From Epiperipatus broadwayi (taxonomy: Eukaryota > Onychophora > Udeonychophora > Euonychophora > Peripatidae): a DNA stretch of 64,000 nt. The translations under genes were made by a program, and so were the position numbers. The notes below the pieces were generated by a model. That model was not told the origin of the DNA. It saw only the letters and a list, made by a program, of their open reading frames with translations, and did not search any database. The stretch spans positions 8,686,007 to 8,750,006 of the forward strand of contig JAQFVV010000036.1 of NCBI GenBank assembly GCA_028023455.1. The letters run 5' to 3'. Positions 50,331-62,099 of the stretch are shown piece after piece (the first letter of the stretch is position 1; every line of letters starts with the position of its first letter).

Positions 50331-50732
50331 ATAAAAAAAAAAAAAAGAAAAAAAAAGCTTGTTTAGAGCTCATTAGCATACTTTTAATTTTATATATATA
50401 TATATTTTTTTCTTTCTGATGAAAACCAGTCCTCTGGTTGAAATATAATATTATTTATTGGATTTATAAGTCTTTTTTTGTTTATATATATATGAATAAG
50501 GATTATTGCTTACAATAACTTATGGCCAAGGTGAAGATGATTGTATACTGGAATGTATATCTTCAATGACAAAATTAATGACGGTTGTTTACCCAGGTCT
50601 TTATTTGCCAGAACGTCTTCCGAGTTCATTTAAGTATTCAGCAAAATGGCACCTGACCCAATGCAGGTAATATATATATATATATATGAAAATATTACAG
50701 TGCAAATTGCTAGCTGAAAATTCAAATACAAA

Positions 50733-50912
50733 ATATTTAAATTATCCTCCCAAATCTTAAGTTATTTCAGTAATATCCTCTGTGGATAAATATAAAAGTC
50801 TAAACTTCAAACGCATGACCTTTTAAGTCATGCTGTTATTGAATCAGGTTATTTAAAGTTCAAACTTTATTCATAGAGAGTGTTGCTGAAGTAGGATAAC
50901 ATTTGGGAGAGT
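50733..50912. repeat. 180-bp imperfect inverted repeat
   Basis: CTCCCAAAT near 50738 pairs with ATTTGGGAG near 50905; inner words ATCCTCTGTGGATAAA and TTTATTCATAGAGAG also match inverted. Centre near GCATGACCTTTTAAGTCATGC, itself a hairpin. Possibly a MITE; no target duplication identified. Confidence 0.55.
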
Positions 50913-51334
50913 GATTTGAACATTATATATATAGATAAGATAGGTAGATATATATGTTGTTATATGTCATGGTTACTTTTCATTTACATTTTTACCATCG
51001 CTATATTGTGTTTTCATTCTTTTACAGCTTTTTAAATTATAGTCTAGTAATAAAATAGAAGACTTTGCACCTCAACCATTGAGCCAAAATTTCATTTGAA
51101 CTCCAGAGAAATAAACCATTTAATTATTTAGTCTTATTTATATTATCACAATAGATACTGTAGCTGCTTAGTAAATAATCATAGAATAGTTTTGCTATAG
51201 TTCATATTATAAAAAACACTAAATTAATAAATTTACCATTAAATTTTTAGCCCTAAAATAAAATAAATATATACACAAAATAACCTTTACTATTATGTCA
51301 ATTTTCATATATATCTTAAATGAAGTATGATAAA

Positions 51335-52540
51335 AAAAAGTTTTTAAAAAATATGTCAGATAACAGGAAAAATTCAATTGGGACATTGATATTTAAAAAC
51401 AAAAGCTTCATTAAAATTATTACAGTTAGTTTACAAAAAAATAAACAACAACAAAACAACTGGATTCAAACTAATCAAAAAAAAAAAATCAAGCTTTATT
51501 TAAAAATTGTTGAAATGTAGTAGACCTATTTTCAAATACTGAGAGAAGTTATAAAAAATGAGAATTGTAGTTTGGCTTTGGACATTTAGATTACGCAAAA
51601 ACATTTATCTATAATAATTTCTGTAATGATTGAAGCTTTATGATATCAAGACACAGGCATAAGACATTTCAGAATTTTGAAAAATATTTACAAAAAATAA
51701 TAGCAACAATTAGACCACATAGTAGTATTAAAAGGATTAACATTTCTTAACGTCAAAATCTTTTACAATTGTTTAGAGAAAGTGTTTGGAAAATGAAAAT
51801 GAGAAGTTAAGTAAATATAAATAAATGGAGTTTTTTTTAGTCATCTGGATTTTGAAGGTAATGAGGTTGTTTTTATAAATAATAATTTAAAGCTTTAAAA
51901 AATATTATAACAATTATAGATAAAAGCAAGAAAGTAAAATTTAAAATAAAATCTAAATAAAATTAAATATTGCAAAATAGCTTTTCAAAAGAGAAAATAA
52001 ATATTGTTAGTAATAAATTATAAAAGTAGTAGTGTTTTTATTGTAGATAGCTTAATATTAAAAGGAAACATGATTATGTGCTTGAAAATAAAGATTTTAA
52101 ATATATATTTTTATTACTAGTATTTTTTTTGCCTATGTCATAGCATCGGCTGGGAAGCGAACCTGCAACAACTGTCTGCAAGCAACTGCTTGCTTGCAAG
52201 GCGGCTGCGCTGACCTCTCGACTAACAACGCCTGACTTATTAGTATTTAATTATAGCTTGAAGATTTACCAGTACAAATATTTTAGATTGCATAATAAAG
52301 TAGGGATAAATGTTTTATGATTATCAAAAGGAAATAGAAAATGAAATTCAGGAATGAGTTAATAAGGCTGTATTGAAGAAAATTAAAGATCTAAAATGGA
52401 CTTGACCTCGACATATGCCTAAAGAAAAATGATTATAAATGGACAATTAAGATCCTAAAATTTGATTAAAAATATGCCCATGTGAGATATATAAATAAGA
52501 TAAAATTAATTGTGGGAATCATATACATATGGAAGAAAAT
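51335..52540 (+). pseudogene. Decayed RTE-clade LINE split by a SINE
   Basis: Aligns by eye with 33440-34760: FIKIITVSLQKN (FTKIITTRLQRT), ILREVIKNENCSLALDI, ILKNIYKK, FFSHLDFEGNEVVF (motif C region, DD lost), LILKGNMIMCLK, then after the SINE KRSKMDL and fragments of the C-terminus. Many stops and frame changes. Much older than the copy at 32600. Confidence 0.75.
52126..52236 (-). mobile_element. tRNA-derived SINE, copy 2
   Basis: Minus-strand insert with A box TTAGTCGAGAGGTC, B box GGTTCGCTTCC, end GATGCTATGACATAGGC and an A-tail (T-run at 52123-52130). Flanked by TTACTAGTATTT and TTATTAGTATTT, an 11-of-12 target duplication. Same family as 11387-11480; the longer head (GCGTTGTTAG) here suggests a fuller copy. 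Confidence 0.82.
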
Positions 52541-52939
52541 CCCACAGGTATATTAATTTAAAATTGTCAAAACTTTAATTCTATAGTGAATTTGATACTC
52601 AGTTTAAAGAATAATATATGTAACAATAGGCTAAAATTCTGCAGTTATTATATTTAATTTAAAACACTATAACAGAGAATAAACTATAAGTCAATTTAAG
52701 AAACTAAATATACTTACAACTGATTAGCGCCTTACTCTTGTGTTGTCAATTAGAAGTCGGATTTAATGCGTTGAAATTATATCTACTTTAAATGAATTTT
52801 ATAATTTATTCTCTTTTATAGAATCTTTATATAAATATGTAATATAGAGAGCGTACCAATAGTTCAAACAGTTTTTAATTGATAAGTGTGGTAAAAGAAA
52901 ATATTTAAAATGTTTATCCAGAACATTACTATCTCCAGA

Positions 52940-52975
52940 CTAATTGGTTTTGAGATTTTGGCTCAACTCAGTGAA
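52940..52975 (-). ncRNA. Hammerhead copy C1, decayed
   Basis: Minus strand CTGAGTT (52971-52965), GAGC stem II start, AAAA, CCAATTAG, TC, TGGAGAT. Same plan as C2, with both core motifs altered. Confidence 0.55.
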
Positions 52976-53404
52976 GATCTAAAATATTCAGACACTAGAT
53001 CTAAACTATCAACTCAAAACCCAGCATTTATTTCATATGTAATATTTAAGTAAAAACTCTGAAGTTTTCGGACATGAAAATATCTTTTACTCCAGTTATC
53101 TAACTTAAATAGCTATATGGGACTGAACCATATTCAGATTTACCATATATTAATATCCTCAGCATAGCCAAAGCTTTAAAGGTAAAATTATGATAATCAA
53201 CAAAAAGCAAGTCATAATATCGTGACATTACTTTTATAAGCATGTACTTACAAAAAATATAATACAGAGCGCGTACCGATAGCTAGCTCTTAATTGATAA
53301 GTGCGGTAAGTTCAAAACCTTCAGAGTTTCTACTTAAATATTATGTATTTAATAAGTGCTGGGTTTTGAGTTGATATTTTAGATCTAGTGTCTGAATATT
53401 CTAG

Positions 53405-53452
53405 CCTTTCACTGAGGTGAGCCATAAGCTCAAAACCAATTGGTCTGGAGAT
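53405..53452 (+). ncRNA. Hammerhead copy C2, decayed core, good stems
   Basis: CTGAGGT (53412-53418), stem II GAGC/CATAA loop/GCTC, AAAA (53432-53435), palindrome CCAATTGG, TC, TGGAGA that pairs with CCTTTCA upstream via G-U pairs. G-to-A in GAAA follows a C (CpG decay). Confidence 0.6.
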
Positions 53453-53619
53453 GGGAAGGTTCTGGATAGAGATTTTAAATATTTTCTCATACCGCACTTA
53501 TCAATTAAGAGCTTGTTTGAGCTATTGGTTCGCTCTCTGTATTACATTTTTATTAATTAAATATTTAACACTTATAAACGTATAGTGTGTTATTGGACTT
53601 CCAATGTGGCATGACATAT

Positions 53620-54600
53620 AATTCAATTATAATGGTTGGGGTGTATTTGGTATTTGTGGTCTTACTGTATTAATCAATCCAGAGGTTGCCTTAGCTGGTT
53701 CGATCATGACACGGATGCCATAATTATAACGGTCGGGGTTTTGTGGTCTTACCATATCTGCCATACAAGGGTGCCACCAGGCCATTTGAACCTGGACAAT
53801 TTATATAGTAGGAAGATACTTACTGTTAAGAGCCAATTTTTATTTTATAAATACAACCGAAATGCCCCAGTCATTAGCTCGTGGAGCAGCAGAGATAATA
53901 TCTAAGATTAAAAAAATAAAATAAGCCACTACTAGATTAACAATACACAGAAACATTTATTTTACACATATATAAAATTCAGCATTATTTATTTTTGTAT
54001 AACTTTTACTTTAGAACTTAATTTAATTTATATTTTAACCTTTTATTTTAGAAGTTTGTACAGATGAATTAATTAATATTTTTATTAGAGTGTCGAGTAT
54101 GGATAGACTACATAGATTGCATTCCAAAAAGAAAATATTTTATATTCCTTGTTTAACCTTAGGCCAAAAGTTTGCAGTCAAACTAATGCCAATCTATCTG
54201 ATATATCGATGTATTCAATGCAACATGAATACAACAGCACAATACCTTACTGTCAGAAATGTACATCTGAACAGCATGGTTATAGAAGAAATTTGTCCTT
54301 GTCTGGTGAGAATAACAATACAAAAAACCTCCAGATTGTGGTCCTTCTTGCTGACTTATAATCCCATTCCATAGGCTAAAGGGGTAATCCAAGGAGCAGG
54401 GAATACCATCTGCTTCCGATGGTCAGTAAGAAATGGATTTATTTTGCCCAAGTGCAGCATATAATGTGATCCTGCATGTAGTGGATCTTCATGTTACATT
54501 TACTAATTATACCAATACATCCAACCATTAAGCCAATTTAACTGTGAAACAAATAACCTAAGATCAACTTTCCCTTAACTAAGCTAACATAACTTTCCGA
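53620..54600 (+). other. Possible gypsy 5' region
   Basis: Two imperfect copies of AATTATAA.GGT.GGGG...GTGGTCTTAC (near 53630 and 53720) and CATTTGAACCTGGACA. Frames at 54090-54374 and 54149-54361 overlap and are not recognised; they may be gag-protease or pre-RT sequence of the element downstream. No LTR pair could be found. Confidence 0.35.
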
Positions 54601-56930
54601 TCTATGCAGTCTGTTTTGAAGGAAAGAAGATATTCACTACTGTGGATTTGACTGCCAGTTATTGGAAAATTTATTTGCATTTGCAAGATCAAAAGTTTAC
54701 TGCTTTCAAATATGAGGGACAATCTTATATGTTCCAGAGGATGCCATTCGGATTGGTTAATACTGGGGCAAGTTTAATTCGTTGTTTAAATCAAGTTTTA
54801 TCTACAGAGATTAAGAACATATTAGTGATGTATGTAGATGACATCGTTATTGCCTCACAGGATATGGATGAACATCTACAACATTTAAAAGCATTTCTTC
54901 AAGAATGTAAGGATAAAAACATCAAAATTAACTTAAAGAAAAGTACCTTTGCTACTGAAGAAATAATCTTTTTAGGGCATCTGGTAGGTGCAGCAGGAAT
55001 TAAGCCTCATCCTGACAAAATTATGGCTACAAAAAATTTTCCACAACCTAAAAATAAGAAGCAACTGCATTCATTCTTCAGATTATGCAATTTTTACCAT
55101 TGCTTCTATAAGAATTTTGCCTTAGATACAATTCACATGTCTCAATTGTTGAAGAAGGATGTTAAATGGAAATGGCTAGATATCCATCAAATAGAGTTAG
55201 AACATGTAAAAGCAAGATTTTTGAAAACAGTAATTCTACATTACCCAAATTTTCAACAGCCATTTTATGTTCAAACAGACAGCAGTGGGTATGGGCTTGG
55301 AGTGGTGCTATTTTAAATGAGTGTAGAAGGGAAACCATTGATCTTGTATTTTTTAAGCTGTAGGTTGAAAGGGGCTGAATTGCACTATTCCACAACAGAG
55401 AAAGAGGCTCTGGCAATAGTTTGGGCTTTCAATAAGCTTAAGCAGTTTTTGTTGGGATCCCAAGTGGTAGTGATAACAGACCATAAGAGTTTGGAGTTTT
55501 TAAATAAGGGATATCTAAATAATGACCGCTTGGTGAGATGGAGTTTATTTTTGCAGCAATTTAGCTATACCGTGCAATATTGTCAGGGTAAAAATAATAT
55601 AGTCCCTGATATTCTTAGTTGGAACCCAATGGAATACCCAGATCAACCTATTAATTATACAGGAAACTTGGTTTTGACAGCTTTTACCTTGGTAGTCAAT
55701 GACTGTGGAGAAAGATTTAACAAATATTAGTGAACTTCAGTTACAGGATCCTAAATTGGGGCCTATAATGTCCCAATTGAATGACAATACTATTGCAGTG
55801 GGAGTGGCAGAGCCAATAATTAATGGAGAATTGATACAGTATCAATTGTCAAAAGATATATTAATGTACCAAGTAGATCTTACAAATTCTGGATCATGGA
55901 AAGTTTATGTTCCTAGAAATATTAGGAAAAGACTTATAAATTACGTACATTGTCTGTGTGGACACTATGGTCCTAGAAAAATAGAACATGCTTTGCGTAA
56001 ATTGTTTTATTGGCTTCGGATGTATGCATCTATACTGGATACTTTACAATTGTGTGAAATTTGTCTTAAAACAAAGTTTCTGAATAGGTCATATGCGAGA
56101 AAATGGCAGCCTATATTACCAAACAAGCCTAATGAAATTTTGGCAATTGATTTTTATGGTCCTTTACCCTCTTATCGGTGGTACAAGTTCTTGTTAGTAA
56201 CATATGACTTATTTTCAAAATATGTCACTGCTTATCCAGTGAGAAAAGCCGTGGCTAATGATGTCATCAAAGTAATGACAAACTTTCAATTTTCAATAGT
56301 TGGAAACCCAGAGTCAATTTTGACCGATCATGCCACTTCATTTATGTCAGTAGAATGGAAAAATTGATTATGTATGCAAAACATTAAACCTGTACTGATC
56401 TCCATTCGTAACCCTCAATCTAACCCATGTGAGAGGGTTATGAGAGAATTAAGTCGGTTATTTAGGGTATATCTTGAAGGAAATCATTGGGTTGGGTAAA
56501 CCAATTAAAGCAGGTATTGTTGTACATTACCATGACAAGAAATGAGTCTACAGGCTTTACACCTACGCGGTTGCATTTTGGAAAGGAAGAGCCAAGTGTA
56601 ATTAAAACCTCATTGCCTGTTATATTAGAGGAGCCAGATCACAATGATGATGTCATAAAGGCTAAAGAAAATATAATAAAAATGGGAGAGAAATGGGGAT
56701 TACAAGGGCCACAGCATCCTAGTCAGTTTAAGAAAGGAGATATGGTATTAGTTCATACACCTCATGTTAGTAATCCACAAGACCACAAATTCAAGAAATT
56801 TTTTAATATTTATGAGGGACCATATCGGATTGACAAAAAGGTTGGAACAAATGCTTATGTTGTTCATATGCATGATGGTTCTAGGGGAACCTATAATGCT
56901 AGAAGTCTTCAGCCCATACATTATTATTAG
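54600..56930 (+). pseudogene. Ty3/gypsy-type pol: reverse transcriptase, RNase H, integrase
   Basis: Domain order RT-RH-IN identifies gypsy. RT: FTTVDLTASYWKIYLH, FQRMPFGLVNT, motif C YVDDIVIAS (about 54830), FLGHLVG. RNase H: ALAIVWAFNKLKQFL, TDHKSLEFLNKG, NIVPDILS. Integrase: HHCC zinc finger (H, GHYGPRK, CEIC at 55945-56065), core with AIDFYGPLP and ILTDHATSF (two catalytic Asp) and an NPCERVMRE Glu, then a GPY-like C-terminus (FNIYEGPYRI, 56805). Lesions: in-frame TAA at 55314, frame change near 55700, TGA at 56365, frame change near 56480, and an upstream frame change near 54640. Integrase-end similarity to 61590-61830 indicates a related element there. No envelope was recognised. Confidence 0.88.
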
Positions 56931-57012
56931 CTAATAGTTTAATTAATATTTTAATATAAATCTTATATTAACAATTTTTACTTATAGAATTTATGAAAAT
57001 TGTAATAGAAGA

Positions 57013-57486
57013 ATGAAAGTAGGTAAAACCAAAGTAAAATTTAAAAATAAAAATATGAAGAAAATTAAAGTAAAATTCAAAGAGTTGAGTAGAGAGAAGT
57101 TTAAAATAAATTATCTTAAAGGAAGTATAGATTTTATAAAAGATATTGGAAAAGCCAAAGTTAGACTTAAAGTTATAGATGGAATGATAAATAATCTTGA
57201 TTTTCTTAGAGAGAAGATTGACAAAGAAAGAGATGTAAGTAAAGCAAAAGTAAAATTTAGAAGAATGGGTAAAATGATATTTGATCTGAATCTTGGTAGA
57301 AGGATGATTGATGAGGAAAAAGAAATTGGCAAAGCCAAAATTAAACTTAAAATAAGAAGTGAGGACGTGATTAATAAAGATTTTCTTTGAGAAAATATAG
57401 CTAAGGAAAGAAATTTAAGTAAATCTAAAGTTAAACTGAAAAGAATTAATATAGAATAGGATAATATTAATGGTGTAAAACAAAAT
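57013..57486 (+). pseudogene. Lysine-rich ORF with 30-residue repeats, broken
   Basis: From ATG 57013 a frame runs 125 codons to TGA at 57388 and homology continues to a TAG at 57457. From 57127 it consists of four 90-bp units (57127, 57217, 57307, 57397), each coding I-D-x-E-x-[DE]-[IV]-[GS]-K-[AS]-K-[VI]-[KR]-[LF]. Highly basic, strongly helical in appearance. It lies 80 bp after the gypsy integrase end, so it may be an extra element gene or an unrelated satellite-like coding tract. No family recognised. Confidence 0.45.
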
Positions 57487-57512
57487 AATTTTCAGATATT
57501 CTTTAATGTTGA

Positions 57513-57953
57513 AGTTGTATACATCAATTTGATTTGCAATTGTTAAAGGATTATTTAGAAAATTTGAATGAATACCATTCAATATTACTCAAAGTATTGT
57601 TTTTAATTGAATATAGAACAAGTGAAGTAAAACAAAGACTTACTCAAGTCGATGATGTTTATCAGGATAGTCAAATGAAAGATAATAGATTATCTGATAA
57701 AATAGCAACTGTTATTGATAAAGTTAAAAATTATGTTAATGCTTATGATCAAGTTAGTATTTATGTAAAGAATATAGATGCAGAATCTAAGGAGTTCATA
57801 GCAAAATCTTTAGATACTTATCTCAAAATTATTCAAAAACAATTGAATTATACGAAAATGTTATATAAAAATCTTGTAAATCAAAGCAAATTTCTTCACA
57901 GAATTCAACGTACTGGAAATTCTTTTCAAGAAGAATTAAAAAGGCACTTTTGA
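57513..57953 (+). CDS. Unrecognised coiled-coil-like ORF
   Basis: Open from 57513 to the stop at 57951-57953 (146 codons) with no ATG until the middle (SQMKD), so if real it is an exon or truncated. The composition is mixed and protein-like (QRLTQVDDVYQDSQMKD, FIAKSLDTYLKIIQKQL), with heptad-like hydrophobic spacing, no cysteines and no membrane segment. It could be host exon, element gene or chance. It follows the lysine-rich repeats in another frame. Confidence 0.35.
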   Translation, partial: SCIHQFDLQLLKDYLENLNEYHSILLKVLFLIEYRTSEVKQRLTQVDDVYQDSQMKDNRLSDKIATVIDKVKNYVNAYDQVSIYVKNIDAESKEFIAKSLDTYLKIIQKQLNYTKMLYKNLVNQSKFLHRIQRTGNSFQEELKRHF

Positions 57954-60330
57954 TTATTATTTTTTTTTAAAGAAAACTTGGACAAATATCTAGATGATCT
58001 GAAAGATAGATATAAATAAATGAATATGGTTATTAATAAGAAAAATAATATTCTTTAAACCATGTTAGTCCTTAGAAAGATTACAAATTTGAGAAGTTTT
58101 TCGATATCTCATAATTAATTAGTTATTTGCAAAGACATTTTTTTTTCAGTGGATTAGGGGGTATTGTAAATATTGATAAGTCTATCTATATTTTAAAAAT
58201 TATCATTTGTTATGAAAAAAAATCTCTTTGAGTTGATGTTTATATATGAAGTATTATTATTGTTTATGGTTATTAGGTATAGTTATTGTTTGAAGTTATT
58301 ATTTTATTTATATGTTGATGGTACATCGTTATGAATATTTAATTATTATAAATAAATAAAGACATATAAATTGTTGATTATATAAAAAAAATATTTTATT
58401 TGCAGTGATGATTTAAAAAAAATGCAATATTATTATTTATGTATATATATATTTTTAAAGCTGTCAAATAAATTTTCAATTTAATATTTTTTATATATAT
58501 GCTTGATACTTTTTTTTTTAATGTTAATTGTTTAAAAGAAAACATATGTAACAATGGTTTTCAAAACAGCATTTGCTGGCACGCAGAGAACAACAACAGC
58601 AACAAAAAAGAGGCCATTATTATTAAGATAGTAATAAAAAAAACTGAAGGATAAAAATTTGTTGTACTTTATTTATTTATTTTTTTCTTTGAAATTACCA
58701 TTCTTAAGAATATTGGAATAAGATAGATTTCTATGGTAAATACATAAATCATGACAGGCTAATAGAGATATATCGCAGCCAAGGGGCTGCGCCATTTTCT
58801 TTCATTTATTCCAAAGCGGTTTAAAAAGAAAACTAAGCAAATTTCAACACATGAATTTCATCACGTCTGAAGCCGAAATTTGATATAGCTATCTGGAATC
58901 TATAATGGTCAATCTAATAATAATCTGGAGGTAACTAAAAGTGATTAATACATTGGATTCAACATGTCAATTATTATTTTTTTTCAAGGAGAGAAATTTA
59001 AAAAGGAAAAATGAAGTATATATGTGCATTTGGAAACTGATAATTTTTTCTAACATGACATTTCTTCAATTCAATTTGGCTCTAGAATGCATTCTAATAT
59101 TAAACGGATAAAGAAATAAAACAATGGAATAAGTTGACTTTTGAAAGAAAAATAAACAAGTGAACTTTGAAAGGTAGTAAATAATTTTATATATATATGA
59201 TATATAAATATATTTTTGAAACCGATTTTTTTTTTTTCACTTTTATTTTTCATTGTAAAAATAAAACGTTTTTATAAATATCATTTGATTCAATTCAAGC
59301 GTTTTGTTTTATAACAGCATTAACCATTTAACAGGTGTCAAAATTAACACTTAACTAATTTAAAATCTTAAAGAATGACATATAGGTTTGGGTTGCATAT
59401 GAGTTGTTCTGTATATTTTAATAAATGAAATTTATATTCACAAAATTTTATTATAAAAATTTTTTATTATTAATTTATCTATTTTCATTTTTTTAACTTC
59501 ATATGATAATTCTTATGCAGACCAAAACAATAATTTATATATATTTGCTGTATATAATATATATTTTATATATATATATATATTTTATTTTTGAATATTT
59601 GAAAAATATAAATATGGATTTGTATTTATATTAATACATAATTGTTAAGCACAAATATGTCTTTATCTATTTAATATATATATACTTATTGTAAGTATAT
59701 ATATATATATATATATAATATATATATATATACATACAAACTCAAATATATATATATATATATATATATATTATTTGAGTTTGTATTTAAAACTTATTTA
59801 AAACATTGATATTACCTAAAATTAAAAAACCATAATATAGAAATAAAGGATGTACTATTTGTTTTATAAGTAATGCCTTTGTAAGTTATTTAAAAGAGTA
59901 TTAATATTTTATTCTTATTTTTCTTTTAATGCCAGATTCATTATGAAATTAATTGAATTCACAATTTAATAGAGGATAACTTCATATTTCACTTATTGTT
60001 TAGTCTTTAGGCCACTTACACATATTCTTATTCATTGATATGTTTAGATATACATAAATTTACTTATTGGATGTGTATATTGGATTTAATAGAATTCTCT
60101 TTGTTTCTGATATATATTTGATTAGTTAGTCATATCAACCTTGAGAATAAATTATAATGATAGATCTCATTGCTTTGTATGATTTTAGATTTATTCCATG
60201 TATAGCTAGTTGGAAGGGCATATAAACAATTAATTTAAATATAACTGGGATAATTTTATCTTTCTTCATTTAAATTATACAATTTATTATATTAAGCTTT
60301 CTCAACAATTGGATTCATTTAAATTACATA
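57954..60330. other. AT-rich spacer with (AT)n hairpin
   Basis: No genes recognised. At about 59733-59790 ACAAACTCAAATA and TATTTGAGTTTGT flank an (AT)n core, forming a perfect-arm hairpin. Confidence 0.45.
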
Positions 60331-60332
60331 TA

Positions 60333-60673
60333 TTCCGTTACATTTATCATCCAATGTTTGAAGCATTATTTTCTTCTCATATATTGATATTCCATTACAT
60401 TTGATGTATAATATATTTATATGATATATTTTCCCTTACATTTGACACGACAACGTGGTCAGCATGATATGTTTATATACATATCGTATAATTTCCATTA
60501 CATTTGGCTTTCCTAATGTTTGGAGCCTTCTTTCTTCAATTTAAATGGAATGCAGCATTTACATTCCATTACATTTGGCACCTCAAAGTTAGGAGCCTGG
60601 TTAACTAATGATTATTGTTGCAAAAGTTCAAATGTTTATTTTCATTTGAGATCATATAAAGATACATTCCATT

Positions 60674-60675
<2 letters not shown>
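60333..60675 (+). repeat. Spaced TTCCATTACATTTGG repeats, primer-binding-site-like
   Basis: The phrase TTCC.TTACATTTG recurs near 60333, 60389, 60430, 60491 and 60564 with variable spacing. Several are followed by GGC...CAA.GTT.GGAGCC-like sequence, resembling the LTR end plus TGGCGCCC-type primer binding site of LTR elements. Might be stacked LTR-PBS scraps. Followed by (AT)n at 60678-60733. Confidence 0.35.
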
Positions 60676-60739
<64 letters not shown>

Positions 60740-61589
60740 CTCTGTTTAAGCTTTTATTTCCCAATAAAAAGAGGCATCTACTTTATTTTGACACTATCTG
60801 GGTTTGATATGTATTAAAGAAACTTCATGTGTATACCTTTATATATCTGTTGCACATAAAATAATGATATAATGTGTCTAAATTATTCTCTCAGTTTGTG
60901 TTTTTTATGGGTTTAGTTTCAATGTTGTGGACATTTAAGTGTTGGTTTGGACAGTTGTATGCTATCCTTACAGGATTAAAATGTTATGGCCTTAATAAAT
61001 TTTAATAATTTACTAGTGTGTAGGTCTGTTTAGCACTGGGTTACCAAAAGTCTTTAATTTTCATTTTTTCCTTGTTCTAAAAGACGGTTATAAAACCTAC
61101 TCATTTAATTACTGCCATTATCTTTATTATATTTCTACTCTTTCACAGGGTCTTATTTTACTGCCTGAAATGTAGTGTAATGAGATTCATATATGGGTTA
61201 TGCACTTTTTTGCCATTTTGCTGGTTGTGTGGTATGAGATCAACAAGTAATGTGTCTTTATTGTAGAAGGCACATAGTCAACTTGTTAACCGTAATCCTG
61301 CTCCTTTTGAGGTTCACTGGATTTTTCTAAGAAATAACAAAATATTGGTGTGTCCACCATTCTGCATAAATCAAGTCCCACATATCACTTGACTCTAAAG
61401 TATTCCAGTAATGGCTTTTGCTATTACTTGGCCCTACTCTCATTGTAAATTAATGAACCCACTTTTCTTTTTTTTTTTTTGTCATTTTGATGTTGCCTCA
61501 CTTTTCCCTCTATCTTTTATCAAAAATCATGCTCATCATTTACTTTACAAAGTCAGCATATTACCTCTTTGGTGACTGATCAAGATATG

Positions 61590-61830
61590 GCTTTAGGATG
61601 TGGATGTTATAAGTTCCTTTAACTTCCCCTTCTATCTCTACCCAAAGTGCATTTGGACCTGATTGTCTTACAAAAGTAAATGGCTCTTCATACTTTTTAT
61701 AAATTTTTTGGCTTTATTCTGTAGTGGTTTACTTATGTGGGGTGTTTTGATGAACACTTTGTACCCTATGATAAAGTTGTGAGCATTTCCTTTTTTGTTT
61801 CTGTTTCTTCTGAATCAATTTTAGTACACT
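61590..61830 (-). pseudogene. Gypsy-type integrase C-terminus
   Basis: Minus strand: NAHNFIIGYKVFIKTPHIS, KPLQNKAKKFIK, frame change, then EEPFTFVRQSGPNALWVEI and GTYNIHILKPYL. This parallels the plus-strand integrase end at 56745-56925 (GDMVLVHTPHVS...GTYNARSLQPIH), so it is a related but distinct gypsy element. Catalytic core not found; upstream sequence is decayed. Confidence 0.7.
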
Positions 61831-61866
61831 CATTTGGATACTTTCATTTTAACTATGTGTAGTTGA

Positions 61867-62070
61867 TACACTCCAATGGAAAAGTTAGTATTCATTTTCA
61901 GACTGCTAGTTTTTTTATAGCTTCACTTTTGTTGGCAATAAGTCTTACACTCAGTTGGGTTGCAATAATACACTCCAATGGAAAAGTTAGTATTCATTTT
62001 CAGACTGCTAGTTTTTTTATAGCTTCACTTTTGTTGGCAATAAGTCTTACACTCAGTTGGGTTGCAATAA
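61867..62070. repeat. 102-bp exact-looking tandem duplication
   Basis: Copies 61867-61968 and 61969-62070, each beginning TACACTCCAATGGAAAAG, appear identical. 102 is a multiple of three and the duplication lies in the decayed gypsy region. Recent event. Confidence 0.9.
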
Positions 62071-62099
62071 TGTTATTGTTGCAGTGTAATATGTAGGTA

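Larger units (their letters stand above)
52846..53550. repeat. Hammerhead repeat, family C, inverted multimer
   Basis: Minus-strand unit from 52846 to about 53266 (period near 420 bp, judged by AGAG.GCGTACC at both points), then a partial second minus unit, reversal near 53310 and a plus-strand piece to 53550 ending in a mirror of the start (TTGGTTCGCTCTCTGTATTA). The block at 53141-53095 (minus) matches families A and B. Confidence 0.7.

Noticed and set aside
53636-54361. Gypsy LTR
   Set aside because: No second copy of this sequence downstream of pol, so an LTR cannot be claimed.
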